Shown piece after piece: positions 55,502 through 64,000 of a stretch of DNA of 64,000 nucleotides (the stretch's first letter is position 1; each line of letters starts with the position of its first letter). The notes below the pieces were generated by a model. That model was not told the origin of the DNA. It searched no databases and saw nothing but the letters and a program-made list of their open reading frames with translations. This stretch comes from Wolbachia endosymbiont of Ctenocephalides felis wCfeJ (lineage in GTDB: Bacteria; Pseudomonadota; Alphaproteobacteria; Rickettsiales; Anaplasmataceae): contig NZ_CP051157.1 in the NCBI RefSeq assembly GCF_012277315.1, positions 434,001-498,000 of the forward strand, written 5' to 3'. The translations under genes and the position numbers were made by a program.

Positions 55502-56461
55502 TCACTGATCAATTTCTTCCACCCAAGCATTAACTTGCCTTAATGTTTCAATACAGGGTAAGTCTTCTGTGCTGAGAGGTAGACGGACAGTTTTGTGTTC
55601 TATGAGTCCAATATCATGCAAAAGTGCTTTAGTAGGTATTGGATTGCTGGCAATAAATAGGGCTTTGCAGGCTTGTTGCCAAATATCTGCTAAGCTTTTT
55701 ATGCCATCTTCTGTCATTTGAGTAGTTGTTTTTTTTCTAGATTTCAGTGTTGCACGCTGGAACGAAAGTAAATGGGGTTCATCGTGTAGACATTGCTTAA
55801 CGTATTTATGTACTACACGTGGCCAAACATTAGAAGCAACGGAAACCAAACCAGCTACACCATTATTAGCCATATCAGATATCATATTATCATCTCCACA
55901 AAAAACCTCAATGTTTGGGGCAACCTTTTTATACTCAATTAAAGTATCGACAGTTCCGCTTGAGTCCTTAATAGACCAAAATCTTTCATGGCCGGATAAG
56001 TTATGTACAGTCTCAGGATAAAGACTGACCCCTGCTCTCGAAGGAATGTTATAAAGCATAACTGGGACGTGTGCTTTCTCGAGTAGCTTTTCAAACCATA
56101 GAGTCTGCCCCATGATTCCAGGTTTTGTGTAGATAGGAGTGGTCATTAGATACCCATGAATAGGCATATCCTTGCAAAAGTCAAGCCACCTAAGAGTCTG
56201 ATGTAAATTCACTCCTGGTACACCGACTATAATTTTCGTGTTTAATTCCAGTCCACGTACAAAGTTAACTAAGGTGCATTTTTCAGAATCAGTGAGCGAC
56301 AAGCTTTCACCTGTACTGCCCAGCAACACTAAACCATTTCCGGCTTCAGCTTGCATTGTAAGTAAACGCTGCAAACTGCGATAATCTATGCTATCTCCGC
56401 TACAATTAAAAGGCGTAACACAAGCAGTCCATAGAAATTTAGATAATAAATCTCTGCTCAT
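55502..56461 (-). CDS. dapA: 4-hydroxy-tetrahydrodipicolinate synthase with palindrome insertion
   Basis: First committed step of lysine/meso-DAP synthesis, condensing aspartate semialdehyde and pyruvate. It has 319 residues against about 290 usual. Motifs are LLGSTGESLSLT (near residue 47), VMLYNIPSRAGVSL (catalytic Tyr, near 134) and the Schiff-base Lys in FWSIKDSSGTVD (near 163). About 26 extra residues (ATLKSRKKTTTQMTEDG and flanks, near 238-263) come from a palindromic element at about 55711-55770. They sit in the C-terminal helical part, away from the active site. In Wolbachia the product probably feeds peptidoglycan precursors. Confidence 0.94.
   Translation of the reverse strand: MSRDLLSKFLWTACVTPFNCSGDSIDYRSLQRLLTMQAEAGNGLVLLGSTGESLSLTDSEKCTLVNFVRGLELNTKIIVGVPGVNLHQTLRWLDFCKDMPIHGYLMTTPIYTKPGIMGQTLWFEKLLEKAHVPVMLYNIPSRAGVSLYPETVHNLSGHERFWSIKDSSGTVDTLIEYKKVAPNIEVFCGDDNMISDMANNGVAGLVSVASNVWPRVVHKYVKQCLHDEPHLLSFQRATLKSRKKTTTQMTEDGIKSLADIWQQACKALFIASNPIPTKALLHDIGLIEHKTVRLPLSTEDLPCIETLRQVNAWVEEIDQ
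55711..55770 (-). repeat. Protein-coding palindromic element inside dapA
   Basis: On the minus strand TTCCAGCGTGCAACACTGAA, then ATCTAGAAAAAAAACAAC and ACTCAAATGACAG match the intergenic composite element. It is read in the same frame as the copy in birA (TLxSRKK...TQM). Confidence 0.7.
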
Positions 56462-56524
56462 TTGTGTTTCTCATAAAAATGTATCCGTTCATTCAACTCC
56501 GGCACGCCATTTTTTATAGTATAC

Positions 56525-56628
56525 ATTATTTTCAATTTTGCGTAAAAATGAAAATAAAGCTTTGTCTATTTGTGTAGATGAGCATAAGAACCTCTTATTT
56601 TCGATTTTGCGTAAAAATGAAAATAAAG
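56525..56628. repeat. Two copies of the 69-bp palindromic unit, left of the IS
   Basis: 34-bp palindromes at about 56525-56558 and 56594-56628, 69 bases apart. The next copy is at 57675-57708 on the far side of the IS, so the IS split a run of three. Confidence 0.7.
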
Positions 56629-56658
56629 CTTTATCTATTTGCGTGGATAAACATAAGA

Positions 56659-57662
56659 TGTATGGTCCCAGAGAGTGATGGTATGATAAAATATGAGAAA
56701 AAAATACCATCGAAGGAGGAGTTATGGGACAAGTATTACATGGGTGCGCCCGAACAACAGAGGCAATTCGTAGAGCAATACAAAATAGTAAAGAGAGCAT
56801 AGCAAAGCTCTCCAAATATTATAACCTAAATCCTAAAACTATTATAAAATGGAGAAAACGCTCATTTACCCAAGATGCTGATATGGGTCCAAAGCATCCA
56901 AGATCAACTATCTTAACTCTGGAAGAGGAAGCTGTAATTGTTGCATTTCGCAAGCATACACTTCTACCATTAGATGATTGCCTTTATACCTTGCAGTCTA
57001 CAATTCCTCACTTAACTCGTTCTAGCTTGCATCGCTGTTTACAAAGGCATAACATTAGTAGACTACCAGATGTTGATGGTGAAGCTAAAACAAAAAAGAA
57101 GTTCAAACAATATCCTATAGGATATTTCCATATTGATATTGCAGAAGTTAGAACAGAGAAGGGAAAACTATATCTATTTGTTGCTATAGATAGAACATCC
57201 AAATTTACTTATGTTGAGTTACATAAAAGTGCTACAAAACCCATAGCTGCTCAGTTTTTACGTCATTTGATTAAAATTCTACCGTATAAAATTCACACCG
57301 TTTTGACCGACAACGGCATACAATTTACCAATCAGAAGCGTCATCTTTCCAACACATATTTGATAGAGTTTGTCAAGAATATGACATTGAACATCGTCTA
57401 ACAAAAATCAGCCATCCTTGGACGAATGGGCAAGTTGAACGTATGAACAAAACTTTAAAAAATGCTACTGTAAAGAAATATTATTATCGGTCACATCAAC
57501 AACTCAAAGATCATCTTTATGACTTTGTTATGGCCTACAATTACGCTAAAAGACTTAAAACTCTTAATGGTCTTACTCCTTTTGAATTTATATGTTCTCA
57601 GTGGACACAGTCTCCTGATTTATTTATACTCAATCCTTACCACCACACTCTGGGACCATACA
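56659..57662 (+). mobile_element. IS481-type insertion sequence
   Basis: About 1.0 kb, bounded by inverted ends TGTATGGTCCCAGAG at 56659 and CTCTGGGACCATACA ending at 57662. The match extends loosely inward (GTGATGGTA / TACCACCAC). It carries one frameshifted transposase gene. Both sides are halves of the 69-bp repeat unit (GTGGATAAACATAAGA on the left, TAGAAACCTCTTATTTTC on the right). Confidence 0.8.
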
Positions 57663-57778
57663 TCTTAGAAACCTCTTATTTTCGATTCTGTATAAAAATG
57701 AAAATAAGGCTTATCTTAGTGGTGATAGACTTCTTGCATTATGGTCAAAGCTGTACGAACATTGCAATCAGCAGGTAA
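56724..57778 (+). pseudogene. IS481-family transposase, frameshifted
   Basis: DDE transposase in two frames. The first (56724-57401) starts after a GGAGGAG site with MGQVLHGCARTTEAIRRAIQ, a helix-turn-helix region (KLSKYYNLNPKTIIKWRKRS), then HIDIAEVRTEKGKLYLFVAI (first Asp) and HTVLTDNGIQFTNQKRH (second Asp). Near 57345 the frame changes; the second frame continues QHIFDRVCQEYDIEHRLTKI, ISHPWTNGQVERMNKTL (Glu) and NGLTPFEFICSQW. A loss of 1 or 4 bases explains it. The second frame runs through the right terminal repeat into the flanking repeat before stopping. The copy is not expected to move by itself. Confidence 0.82.
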
Positions 57779-57996
57779 TCTGCAGGTGTCCATCCCTGTA
57801 GCTCCAATTGTGTCATCCCAGTGTCAAGCACAAGCATGACACCATTTTTTGTATAGATTACCTTTACAAACAAATGCTCGTACAATCATGTGTCAAGTAC
57901 TGGGATGACATCCTTGTGTCTGAGGCAACACTGGCTGTAAAACTTAACATAATTCAGGAAGTTTAATATTAGAAGATAGGCTATATAACGGGTACA
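57663..57996. repeat. Repeat segment right of the IS
   Basis: Holds a 34-bp palindrome (57675-57708), the direct repeat shared with 31711-31800 (to about 57775), and degraded CCCAGT-type palindromes near 57820 and 57890-57910. No gene. Confidence 0.65.
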
Positions 57997-58428
57997 TTAC
58001 CTGCCTTTCCCTTTATGTTTACCCCGAGTGGAAGCCTGAGCTTTTACAAAAAGCTCCCAAAACCCTTTCTGTCCACCTTCTCTCTGTATAAGTTGTGCAA
58101 GACGCTGCATTAAACCATTACCCATCATGACCATTTTTGTCCATTTACCTACTGGCTTTGCAATTTCAACTATTTCTAGATCTTCTTTGTAAACCTGTAT
58201 ATATTTTTGCTTTTCGCGTAGCATTTCTTGATGTTTTATAAACTCTCTTTGCTTGTTTTTTTGATATAATTCATTAAATTTTCTGTTTTCTTCCCACTCT
58301 TCTTTAAGGACTCTTCTAGGAAATATGATTTTCCTAATCCGATTTCTGTATATTTTCCTTAAAAAGAGAAATGTTGCAGCTATAGCAAGTAATGTTGCAC
58401 CATATGTAACGATTTGTTCGAACGGCAT
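57997..58428 (-). CDS. Small membrane-anchored hypothetical protein
   Basis: Unrecognised 143-residue protein. One N-terminal membrane helix (IVTYGATLLAIAATFLFL, near residues 6-23) is followed by a very basic, helical cytoplasmic part (KIYRNRIRKIIFPRRVLKEE, KEKQKYIQVYKEDLEIVEIA-like charged runs), and a C-terminus RGKHKGKGR rich in Lys/Arg. It could bind nucleic acid or membrane surfaces. It stands alone between repeats and aspS. Confidence 0.65.
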   Translation of the reverse strand: MPFEQIVTYGATLLAIAATFLFLRKIYRNRIRKIIFPRRVLKEEWEENRKFNELYQKNKQREFIKHQEMLREKQKYIQVYKEDLEIVEIAKPVGKWTKMVMMGNGLMQRLAQLIQREGGQKGFWELFVKAQASTRGKHKGKGR

Positions 58429-58728
58429 GTCTCGTACTCAGCTTATTGCAAGCGTTATCTATAATTATACCACAACTATAGGAATTTTGCAATTTTTTGC
58501 ACGGAAAGGCGATATAAAGGATGATAGTAAGAGGCAATATTAGACTTCAAAATCGTTGCTATAGAGAGAATACAATCACTGATGTTTTTCCTTAAGTTGA
58601 CACTATTCGATGAATGGATACCAAAATTTCCCTGCTATTTTAAAAATTTACAAATATCTAGCGAATGGGCTTGTATGTAATAAGGTTTATTTCTATACTT
58701 TTTAAGAATTCTAAGTGACCAAACAAAT
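58429..58728. other. Intergenic region before aspS
   Basis: 300 bases between two divergent genes. No repeat, tRNA or strong promoter was recognised. Confidence 0.45.
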
Positions 58729-60531
58729 ATGAACTGCTATAAAACTCATACGTGCAGCGAACTAAGGAGGAGTGATGTAGGGAAGGAGGTTACCCTCTCT
58801 GGATGGTTATACCGCAAGCGCAATCACGGTAATCTGATTTTTGTTGATTTAAGAGACTTCTATGGGATTACTCAGCTAGTGTTCAATAACGATAAAGATT
58901 TTTTTGATGAAATATCAAATTTAAAATCAGAAAGTATAATTACTGTTACGGGAACAGTTGAAGCTAGAACTGAAGATACAGTAAATAGCTCTATTTCCAC
59001 TGGAGAAATTGAGGTTATAGTTAGCAGTTTGCATGTCGAATCAGAAGTTAAGTTCCACCAGGATGAAGAAATAGCAAAAGAAGAAAGAAGTATATTGGCA
59101 AGCATTACCGGCGAGCAAGAATACCCAGAAAACATGAGATTTAAATATCGTTTTCTTGACTTAAGGCGTGAAAAGACCCGCAACAACATTATTTTGCGCT
59201 CACAAGTCATTGCAGAACTCCGCAGGCTCATGATAGAGCAAGGATTGTTGGAGATTCAAACTCCAATACTCACGGCTTCCTCCCCTGAAGGAGCACGCGA
59301 TTACCTAGTGCCAAGCAGGCTAAACCCTGGTAAATTCTATGCATTGCCACAAGCTCCACAGATTTTCAAACAGTTGCTCATGGTTTCGGGATTTGACAAA
59401 TATTTTCAAATTGCACCATGTTTTCGTGATGAAGATGCAAGGGCTGATCGTTCTCCTGGGGAATTTTATCAGCTAGACCTTGAAATGTCTTTTGTGACTC
59501 AAGAAGACATATTCGATATTATTGAATCTGCTTTATATAAAGTGTTCGCCAAATTTTCTCGCAAGTCTGTCGATAAAGATTTTCCACGCATTACATACAA
59601 AGAGGCAATGCTCAAATATGGCTCTGATAAACCAGATTTGCGTAACCCATTATTGATCAGCGATGTTACAGAAATTTTTCGTGATTCAGAGTTCAATATT
59701 TTCAAAAGCAATATTGAACGTAGTATGGTAGTGAGAGCTATTCCTGCTCCCAAAACAGCAGAGGAATCACGTAGCTTTTTTGATAAAAAAATAGAACATG
59801 CGCAAAAAGAATTCGGTGCCAAAGGTCTTGGATATATAACATTTGATAAAGATGGCACTGCAAAAGGGCCAATTGCTAAATTCCTTGATGACAATAGGTT
59901 AAGTCGCATAAGGAAAATAACGAATGTAGAGCCTGGGGATAGCGTGTTCTTTGCTTCTGATCAAGAAAATGAAGCAGCAACAATCGCAGGAAAAGTACGC
60001 TCTCTTTTAGGGTCAGAACTAGGCCTTATAGATGACAATATCTTCAAGTTCTGTTGGGTTATTGATTTTCCATATTTCGTATATGACGATAAAAGCAAAA
60101 AAATTGATTTCTTTCACAACCCATTTTCTATGCCTCATGGCGGCTTGAAAGATTTAGAAGAAAAAAATCCACTAGATATCCTTGCATATCAATATGATCT
60201 TGTCTGTAATGGAGTAGAACTCTCAAGCGGGGCAATCCGCAATAACAAATTGGATATTATGTACAAAGCTTTTACCATTGCGGGTTATAGCAAGGAGGAA
60301 GTTGATACAAAATTCGGTGCGCTTGTGCGTGCATTTAGATTCGGAGTGCCGCCTCACGGCGGAATAGCACCAGGAATTGATAGAATGGTGATGCTGCTTG
60401 CTGACGAGCCAAACATTCGTGAGGTAATCTGTTTTCCTATGAATCAGCAAGGTGAAGATGTTCTCATGGGTGCTCCTTCTGAGGTAGACAATAGACATTT
60501 ACATGAATTATCTTTGCAGGTCATTAACTAA
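58729..60531 (+). CDS. aspS: Aspartate--tRNA ligase
   Basis: Class-II synthetase, 600 residues. The N-terminal OB fold binds the anticodon ([20 protein letters not shown] near residue 22). Motif 1 and 2 include [20 protein letters not shown] and [20 protein letters not shown] (near 231); the GAD insertion follows; motif 3 is [19 protein letters not shown] (near 543). The short N-terminal [18 protein letters not shown] is typical of alphaproteobacterial enzymes. Bacteria of this group use GatCAB, so the enzyme may also charge tRNA Asn; that is inference. An MFS gene follows after 30 bases. Confidence 0.96.
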   Translation: MNCYKTHTCSELRRSDVGKEVTLSGWLYRKRNHGNLIFVDLRDFYGITQLVFNNDKDFFDEISNLKSESIITVTGTVEARTEDTVNSSISTGEIEVIVSSLHVESEVKFHQDEEIAKEERSILASITGEQEYPENMRFKYRFLDLRREKTRNNIILRSQVIAELRRLMIEQGLLEIQTPILTASSPEGARDYLVPSRLNPGKFYALPQAPQIFKQLLMVSGFDKYFQIAPCFRDEDARADRSPGEFYQLDLEMSFVTQEDIFDIIESALYKVFAKFSRKSVDKDFPRITYKEAMLKYGSDKPDLRNPLLISDVTEIFRDSEFNIFKSNIERSMVVRAIPAPKTAEESRSFFDKKIEHAQKEFGAKGLGYITFDKDGTAKGPIAKFLDDNRLSRIRKITNVEPGDSVFFASDQENEAATIAGKVRSLLGSELGLIDDNIFKFCWVIDFPYFVYDDKSKKIDFFHNPFSMPHGGLKDLEEKNPLDILAYQYDLVCNGVELSSGAIRNNKLDIMYKAFTIAGYSKEEVDTKFGALVRAFRFGVPPHGGIAPGIDRMVMLLADEPNIREVICFPMNQQGEDVLMGAPSEVDNRHLHELSLQVIN

Positions 60532-60561
60532 GTACCATAGATTATATTAAACTGAGAAATC

Positions 60562-61824
60562 ATGAATAACATCCAAAAAGCAATACTATCGGGCATAATC
60601 TGTAACATGATTATAGGGTATGAGTTAACTCTATTTGGGGTTTTGACGCATATAATAAGCAATGTTTTTTTTCCTTCAGAAAATGATTATTTAAGCACAA
60701 TCAAATTTCTTGGCTGTTTTGCAATTGGATTTGGGTTTAGACCACTTGGTGCACTTATTTTTAGTTACATTGGAGATAAGCACGGAAGGAGGAGAATTTT
60801 GCTAATTTCCGTAATATTAGCTTCAATATCATCTACTGCAATTGCAGTTATACCGAGTTTTAGAGCAATAGGAATATTTTCTCCTATATTACTTTTGCTT
60901 TGTAGAATAACACAGGGAATGGCAGCAGGTGGAGAAACGAGTATCAACTCAGCCTTTTTAATAGAGCATTCGGTCGATAAAAAAAATCTAGGCTTTTTGG
61001 GTAGCATGAAAGCTTTTAGTGGTGCTCTTGGTTCTATTACATGCTTTGTAATGATAGCTATTTGTAAAAAATTTACAGGCGAAAACTATGAAATTTGGGG
61101 TTGGAGACTGCTCTTTTATTTCTGCTCCGTTATGGGCGTAATAGGTTTTTTAATAAGGTACATAATAAAAGAAAGCCTGGCATATACAACTCATGATCAA
61201 AATAAGAGTTTATCTCATTCTCCATTTCTAGAATTAATCAAAGACTATAAAAGGGCATTTTTGATAGCAGTCGGGCTTGGCATCGCCCAAAATGCAATCG
61301 TTTATTCAGCAATCATGTTTTATAACATATCCGTAAAAGAATTTACCCTTTCAGGCATTGATATTAAAAATGTAGTAAGGATTATGGTTGAAATCACATT
61401 TGGAGTATCTGCAGTGTTGCTTGCAACACTGTCTGACAAAGTGGGTAGGAAAAGCGTGATGATTCCTATATTAGTAGTTTTAGCTTGTGTCAGCTTACCG
61501 GCGTTTTCGCTATTATCTTACGATAACCACTACATTGTAGCACTAACTTTTCTATTGATGAGCATACCAATAGGTGCGTCTTTTGGAATATATAATTCTC
61601 TTGCTTGTGAATTGTTTCCAACGAAAGTTAGATGCACTGGCTTTAGCTTAGCACACAATATATCTGCAGGTATTTTTGGCGGTCTTTCTCCATCGATATG
61701 CATGTGGCTTATAGAAAAAACTGAAACAATGCTTGCAGCAGGCATTTATCTTACTGCCTGCGCGTTAATCAGCTTGATATCTGTGCTTCAAATTAAAGCC
61801 ACAGACAAAAAAGTTGATTGGTGA
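60562..61824 (+). CDS. MFS transporter (proline/betaine ProP-like)
   Basis: Twelve-helix permease of 420 residues. The loop 2-3 signature GDKHGRRRILLISVILAS is near residue 72, RITQGMAAGGETSINSAFLI (helix 4) near 114, and the second-half signature SDKVGRKSVMIPILVVLA near 292. The PxxCTGFSLAHNISAGIFGG segment near helix 11 fits the metabolite:H+ symporter subfamily (ProP, ShiA, KgtP). The substrate cannot be told from sequence. Several such transporters are typical of Rickettsiales, importing host solutes. Confidence 0.85.
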   Translation: MNNIQKAILSGIICNMIIGYELTLFGVLTHIISNVFFPSENDYLSTIKFLGCFAIGFGFRPLGALIFSYIGDKHGRRRILLISVILASISSTAIAVIPSFRAIGIFSPILLLLCRITQGMAAGGETSINSAFLIEHSVDKKNLGFLGSMKAFSGALGSITCFVMIAICKKFTGENYEIWGWRLLFYFCSVMGVIGFLIRYIIKESLAYTTHDQNKSLSHSPFLELIKDYKRAFLIAVGLGIAQNAIVYSAIMFYNISVKEFTLSGIDIKNVVRIMVEITFGVSAVLLATLSDKVGRKSVMIPILVVLACVSLPAFSLLSYDNHYIVALTFLLMSIPIGASFGIYNSLACELFPTKVRCTGFSLAHNISAGIFGGLSPSICMWLIEKTETMLAAGIYLTACALISLISVLQIKATDKKVDW

Positions 61825-61987
61825 AGTTTTTCCTGCGATTACATTTCTCATGTTTTAATCACACTTTAGCCCCATATACCTAGTTATAGTGCTGTACCAG
61901 CCTTCTATGTCTTTATTGAGATAAAAGAAAAATGTTCTGTCAATTGAAGTGAAAACCGATAAACGGTTCTCACGTAAACAAACTTCA

Positions 61988-62497
61988 CTATTTAGCAACC
62001 AAAGCCAAAAAATATTGATTCCCTTCTCGTTTAGGTGCCAGCTCTACCTTTGCAATATCATCGGTATCTCTAATTAACCGTTCTAATTTTTCCAGTCCAA
62101 CCTCAGTATTTATGAGCTCCCTACCCCTAAATTTCATTGTAACCTTGATTTTATGCCCATGTGCAAGAAAGTCTCTCGTTTGGCGCAACTTTGTTTCATA
62201 ATCATGATCGCCAATATTGGGACCCAGCTTAACCTCTTTTATAGTTAATGTTTTTTGTTTCTTTTTTGCCTCGCTTGCCTTCTTTTTTGCATCATACTTT
62301 TGTTTGCTGTAGTCTAGTATTTTACATACCGGAGGAGTTGAGTCAGGTGCAATTTCTACCAAATCTAAACCAACATTCCGTGCAGATCTTAAAGCCTGCT
62401 CTATTGACACAATTCCAACCATTTTGCCGTCCTGATCAACTAGACGTACTTCCCTGGCTGTGATGAATTCATTAATTCTATTTTTTTTAATTTGCAA
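61988..62497 (-). CDS. infC: Translation initiation factor IF-3
   Basis: Prevents premature subunit joining and proofreads initiator tRNA. The 169-residue protein has the N-terminal domain (FITAREVRLVDQDGKMVGIV), linker, and C-terminal domain (KIKVTMKFRGRELINTEVGL). The start is TTG 62497, 7 bases after GGGAG (62505-62509) which overlaps the thrS stop region; rare infC starts are known to allow autoregulation. It follows thrS closely, the usual thrS-infC order. Confidence 0.93.
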   Translation of the reverse strand: MQIKKNRINEFITAREVRLVDQDGKMVGIVSIEQALRSARNVGLDLVEIAPDSTPPVCKILDYSKQKYDAKKKASEAKKKQKTLTIKEVKLGPNIGDHDYETKLRQTRDFLAHGHKIKVTMKFRGRELINTEVGLEKLERLIRDTDDIAKVELAPKREGNQYFLALVAK

Positions 62498-62509
62498 ATT
62501 CTAACTCCC

Positions 62510-64000
62510 TTAACTCAAATTAACATTTTTTAATAGCAACTCAGCAGCTTTTTCATAAGAAAAAGACTCTTGTTTTTCTGATCCTAAATTTCTCACTGAC
62601 ACAGTTTTGTTTGCAACCTCATTTTTACCTACAATCCATAATATAGGAACCTTATTTGAACTATGCAAGCGTATCTTATAACTAATTTTTTCATTGGTTA
62701 AATCAGTTTTAACCCTAATGCCTTGTTTTTTTAAAGCACTACTAATTTCTGTAGCATAGCTGTCAGCTTCATTTGTGACAGTTAGAATAGCAAGTTGCGT
62801 TGGAGCAAGCCACAGTGGAAATTTTCCTGCATAATGCTCTATTAAAATTCCAATAAAACGTTCAAAAGTTCCAAGAATTGCCCTGTGTAGCATAACAGGG
62901 TGGTGCTTTCGTCCGTCTGCTCCTATATAGAAAGCCTCCAGGCGCTTTGGTAAAATGAAGTCAACTTGCAACGTTCCACATTGCCAATTTCTACCTGTTG
63001 CATCTTTCAAAACAAACTCTAATTTTGGGCCATAAAATGCACCTTCACCAGGGTTAAGCTCATAGTTTAAACCTGCTTCTCTGACAGCTTCAAGTAGCGC
63101 TTTTTCAGCTCTATCCCACACTTCATCATCTCCTGCTCTAACATTTGGACGGTCTGAAAATTTCACGGAGATTTCATTGAACCCAAGCTCTGAATATACT
63201 TCTTTTACAAGGTCACAAAATTTTACAGTTTCAGAATTAATCTGCTCCTCCATGCAAAAAATGTGCGCGTCATCCTGCGTAAAACCACGCACTCTCATCA
63301 GTCCATGCAATGAACCTGAACTTTCGTTTCTATGACATGTACCAAACTCCGCCATACGTATTGGTAAACCGCGATAACTTTTGGTGTGAGAGTTAAAAAT
63401 CTGCACATGACAAGGACAATTCATAGGTTTTATTGCTAGCTTTTTATCCCCAGACTCATCAACAATAAACATGTTTTCACGAAATTTATCCCAATGTCCT
63501 GATTTCTCCCATAGCTCTTTGCTTACTAAAATAGGCGTTTTTACTTCAAAATAGCCGTGATTTATTAATTTTTTTCTTATATAAGACTCAAGCACATTAT
63601 ATAAGATATATCCCTGTTCATGCCAAAAAACTTGCCCCACAGCTTCCTCTTGGATGTGAAATAAGTCCATATCCTTAGCAATCTTGCGGTGATCGCGTTT
63701 TTCCGCCTCCTCCAAACGCTTAAGATAAGCATTTAATTCATCCTTATTTTGCCACGCGGTGCCATATATTCGCTGTAGCATTGGACCATTAGCATCACCA
63801 CGCCAATATGCTCCTGCAACTTTCATGAGTTTAAACGCTTTGACTCTACCTGTTGATGGCGAGTGCGGACCACGGCACAAGTCGACAAAATCACCTTGTC
63901 TATAAACAGTGAGATTTTCACTTTCCGGTATGGAGGAGATAATATCAACCTTATATTTTTCACCTATACTGCTAAAAAAATCTATTGCTTGCTTACGCGT
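62510..64000 (-). CDS. thrS: Threonine--tRNA ligase, 5' end beyond the window
   Basis: Class-II synthetase; 496 codons are visible and the frame stays open to base 64000, so the N-terminal TGS and part of the editing domain lie outside (whole enzyme about 635 residues). The visible start is [16 protein letters not shown] then [20 protein letters not shown] (end of editing domain). Catalytic motifs are [27 protein letters not shown] (zinc Cys), [14 protein letters not shown], and [14 protein letters not shown]. The C-terminal anticodon domain ([14 protein letters not shown]) is complete. The internal ATG at 63880 is not the start. Confidence 0.96.
   Translation of the reverse strand, partial: TRKQAIDFFSSIGEKYKVDIISSIPESENLTVYRQGDFVDLCRGPHSPSTGRVKAFKLMKVAGAYWRGDANGPMLQRIYGTAWQNKDELNAYLKRLEEAEKRDHRKIAKDMDLFHIQEEAVGQVFWHEQGYILYNVLESYIRKKLINHGYFEVKTPILVSKELWEKSGHWDKFRENMFIVDESGDKKLAIKPMNCPCHVQIFNSHTKSYRGLPIRMAEFGTCHRNESSGSLHGLMRVRGFTQDDAHIFCMEEQINSETVKFCDLVKEVYSELGFNEISVKFSDRPNVRAGDDEVWDRAEKALLEAVREAGLNYELNPGEGAFYGPKLEFVLKDATGRNWQCGTLQVDFILPKRLEAFYIGADGRKHHPVMLHRAILGTFERFIGILIEHYAGKFPLWLAPTQLAILTVTNEADSYATEISSALKKQGIRVKTDLTNEKISYKIRLHSSNKVPILWIVGKNEVANKTVSVRNLGSEKQESFSYEKAAELLLKNVNLS

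Overview
The window looks like chromosome of a Wolbachia strain (Rickettsiales, Alphaproteobacteria). The sequence is AT-rich. It encodes a P44/Msp2-type surface protein, a Pal lipoprotein, a C4-pathway 5-aminolevulinate synthase, split nuo and mrp operons, and intergenic space full of short palindromic repeats. The assignment rests on recognised protein families and repeat style, not on a database search. The supergroup and strain cannot be told from here.

Layout: 0-6 kb holds the end of an AsmA-like gene, a Wolbachia-type hypothetical and a large SNF2/SWIM helicase. 6.8-12.4 kb is nuoJKLMN, followed in the same direction by birA, ccmD (very short, overlapping both neighbours) and ccmE. 13.9-16.2 kb is yajC-glmS on the minus strand. 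16.5-24 kb carries mtaB, an outer-membrane beta-barrel, an orphan secretin, rnc and uvrA. 25.3-31.3 kb has recG, two unknown proteins, miaA and hemA. 32-40.6 kb has efp with a degenerate IMPase-like gene, argD-rimM, a PleC-like histidine kinase, bcp, recF and purE-mutL. 41-45.7 kb has an HTH gene, rpoZ, a small-subunit-only Mrp antiporter cluster and rpoD. 46-55 kb has transposase debris and a nonsense-interrupted pseudogene, then mnmA, mreB, an unknown protein, pal, tilS and ftsH. 55.5-64 kb has dapA, a frameshifted IS481-type element, a small membrane protein, aspS, an MFS transporter, infC and the 3' part of thrS.

Most genes are housekeeping: respiration, translation and tRNA modification, DNA repair, heme, and cell-envelope precursors (glmS, dapA, possibly argD acting as DapC, mreB, pal). 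I saw no tRNA, rRNA, CRISPR array or prophage.

The unusual material is mostly repeat biology. Two inverted-repeat pairs flank about 18 kb and about 23 kb of genes and could mediate inversions. A 69-bp unit containing a 34-bp palindrome occurs in small tandem runs, and the IS sits inside one of them. Palindromic elements have entered the reading frames of birA, dapA and mutL. The SNF2 helicase has a triplicated 24-residue block just before its SWIM zinc-binding motif. I did not find a clear new multi-gene system. The strongest new-looking signals are the in-frame palindromes and the SWIM-proximal triplication.
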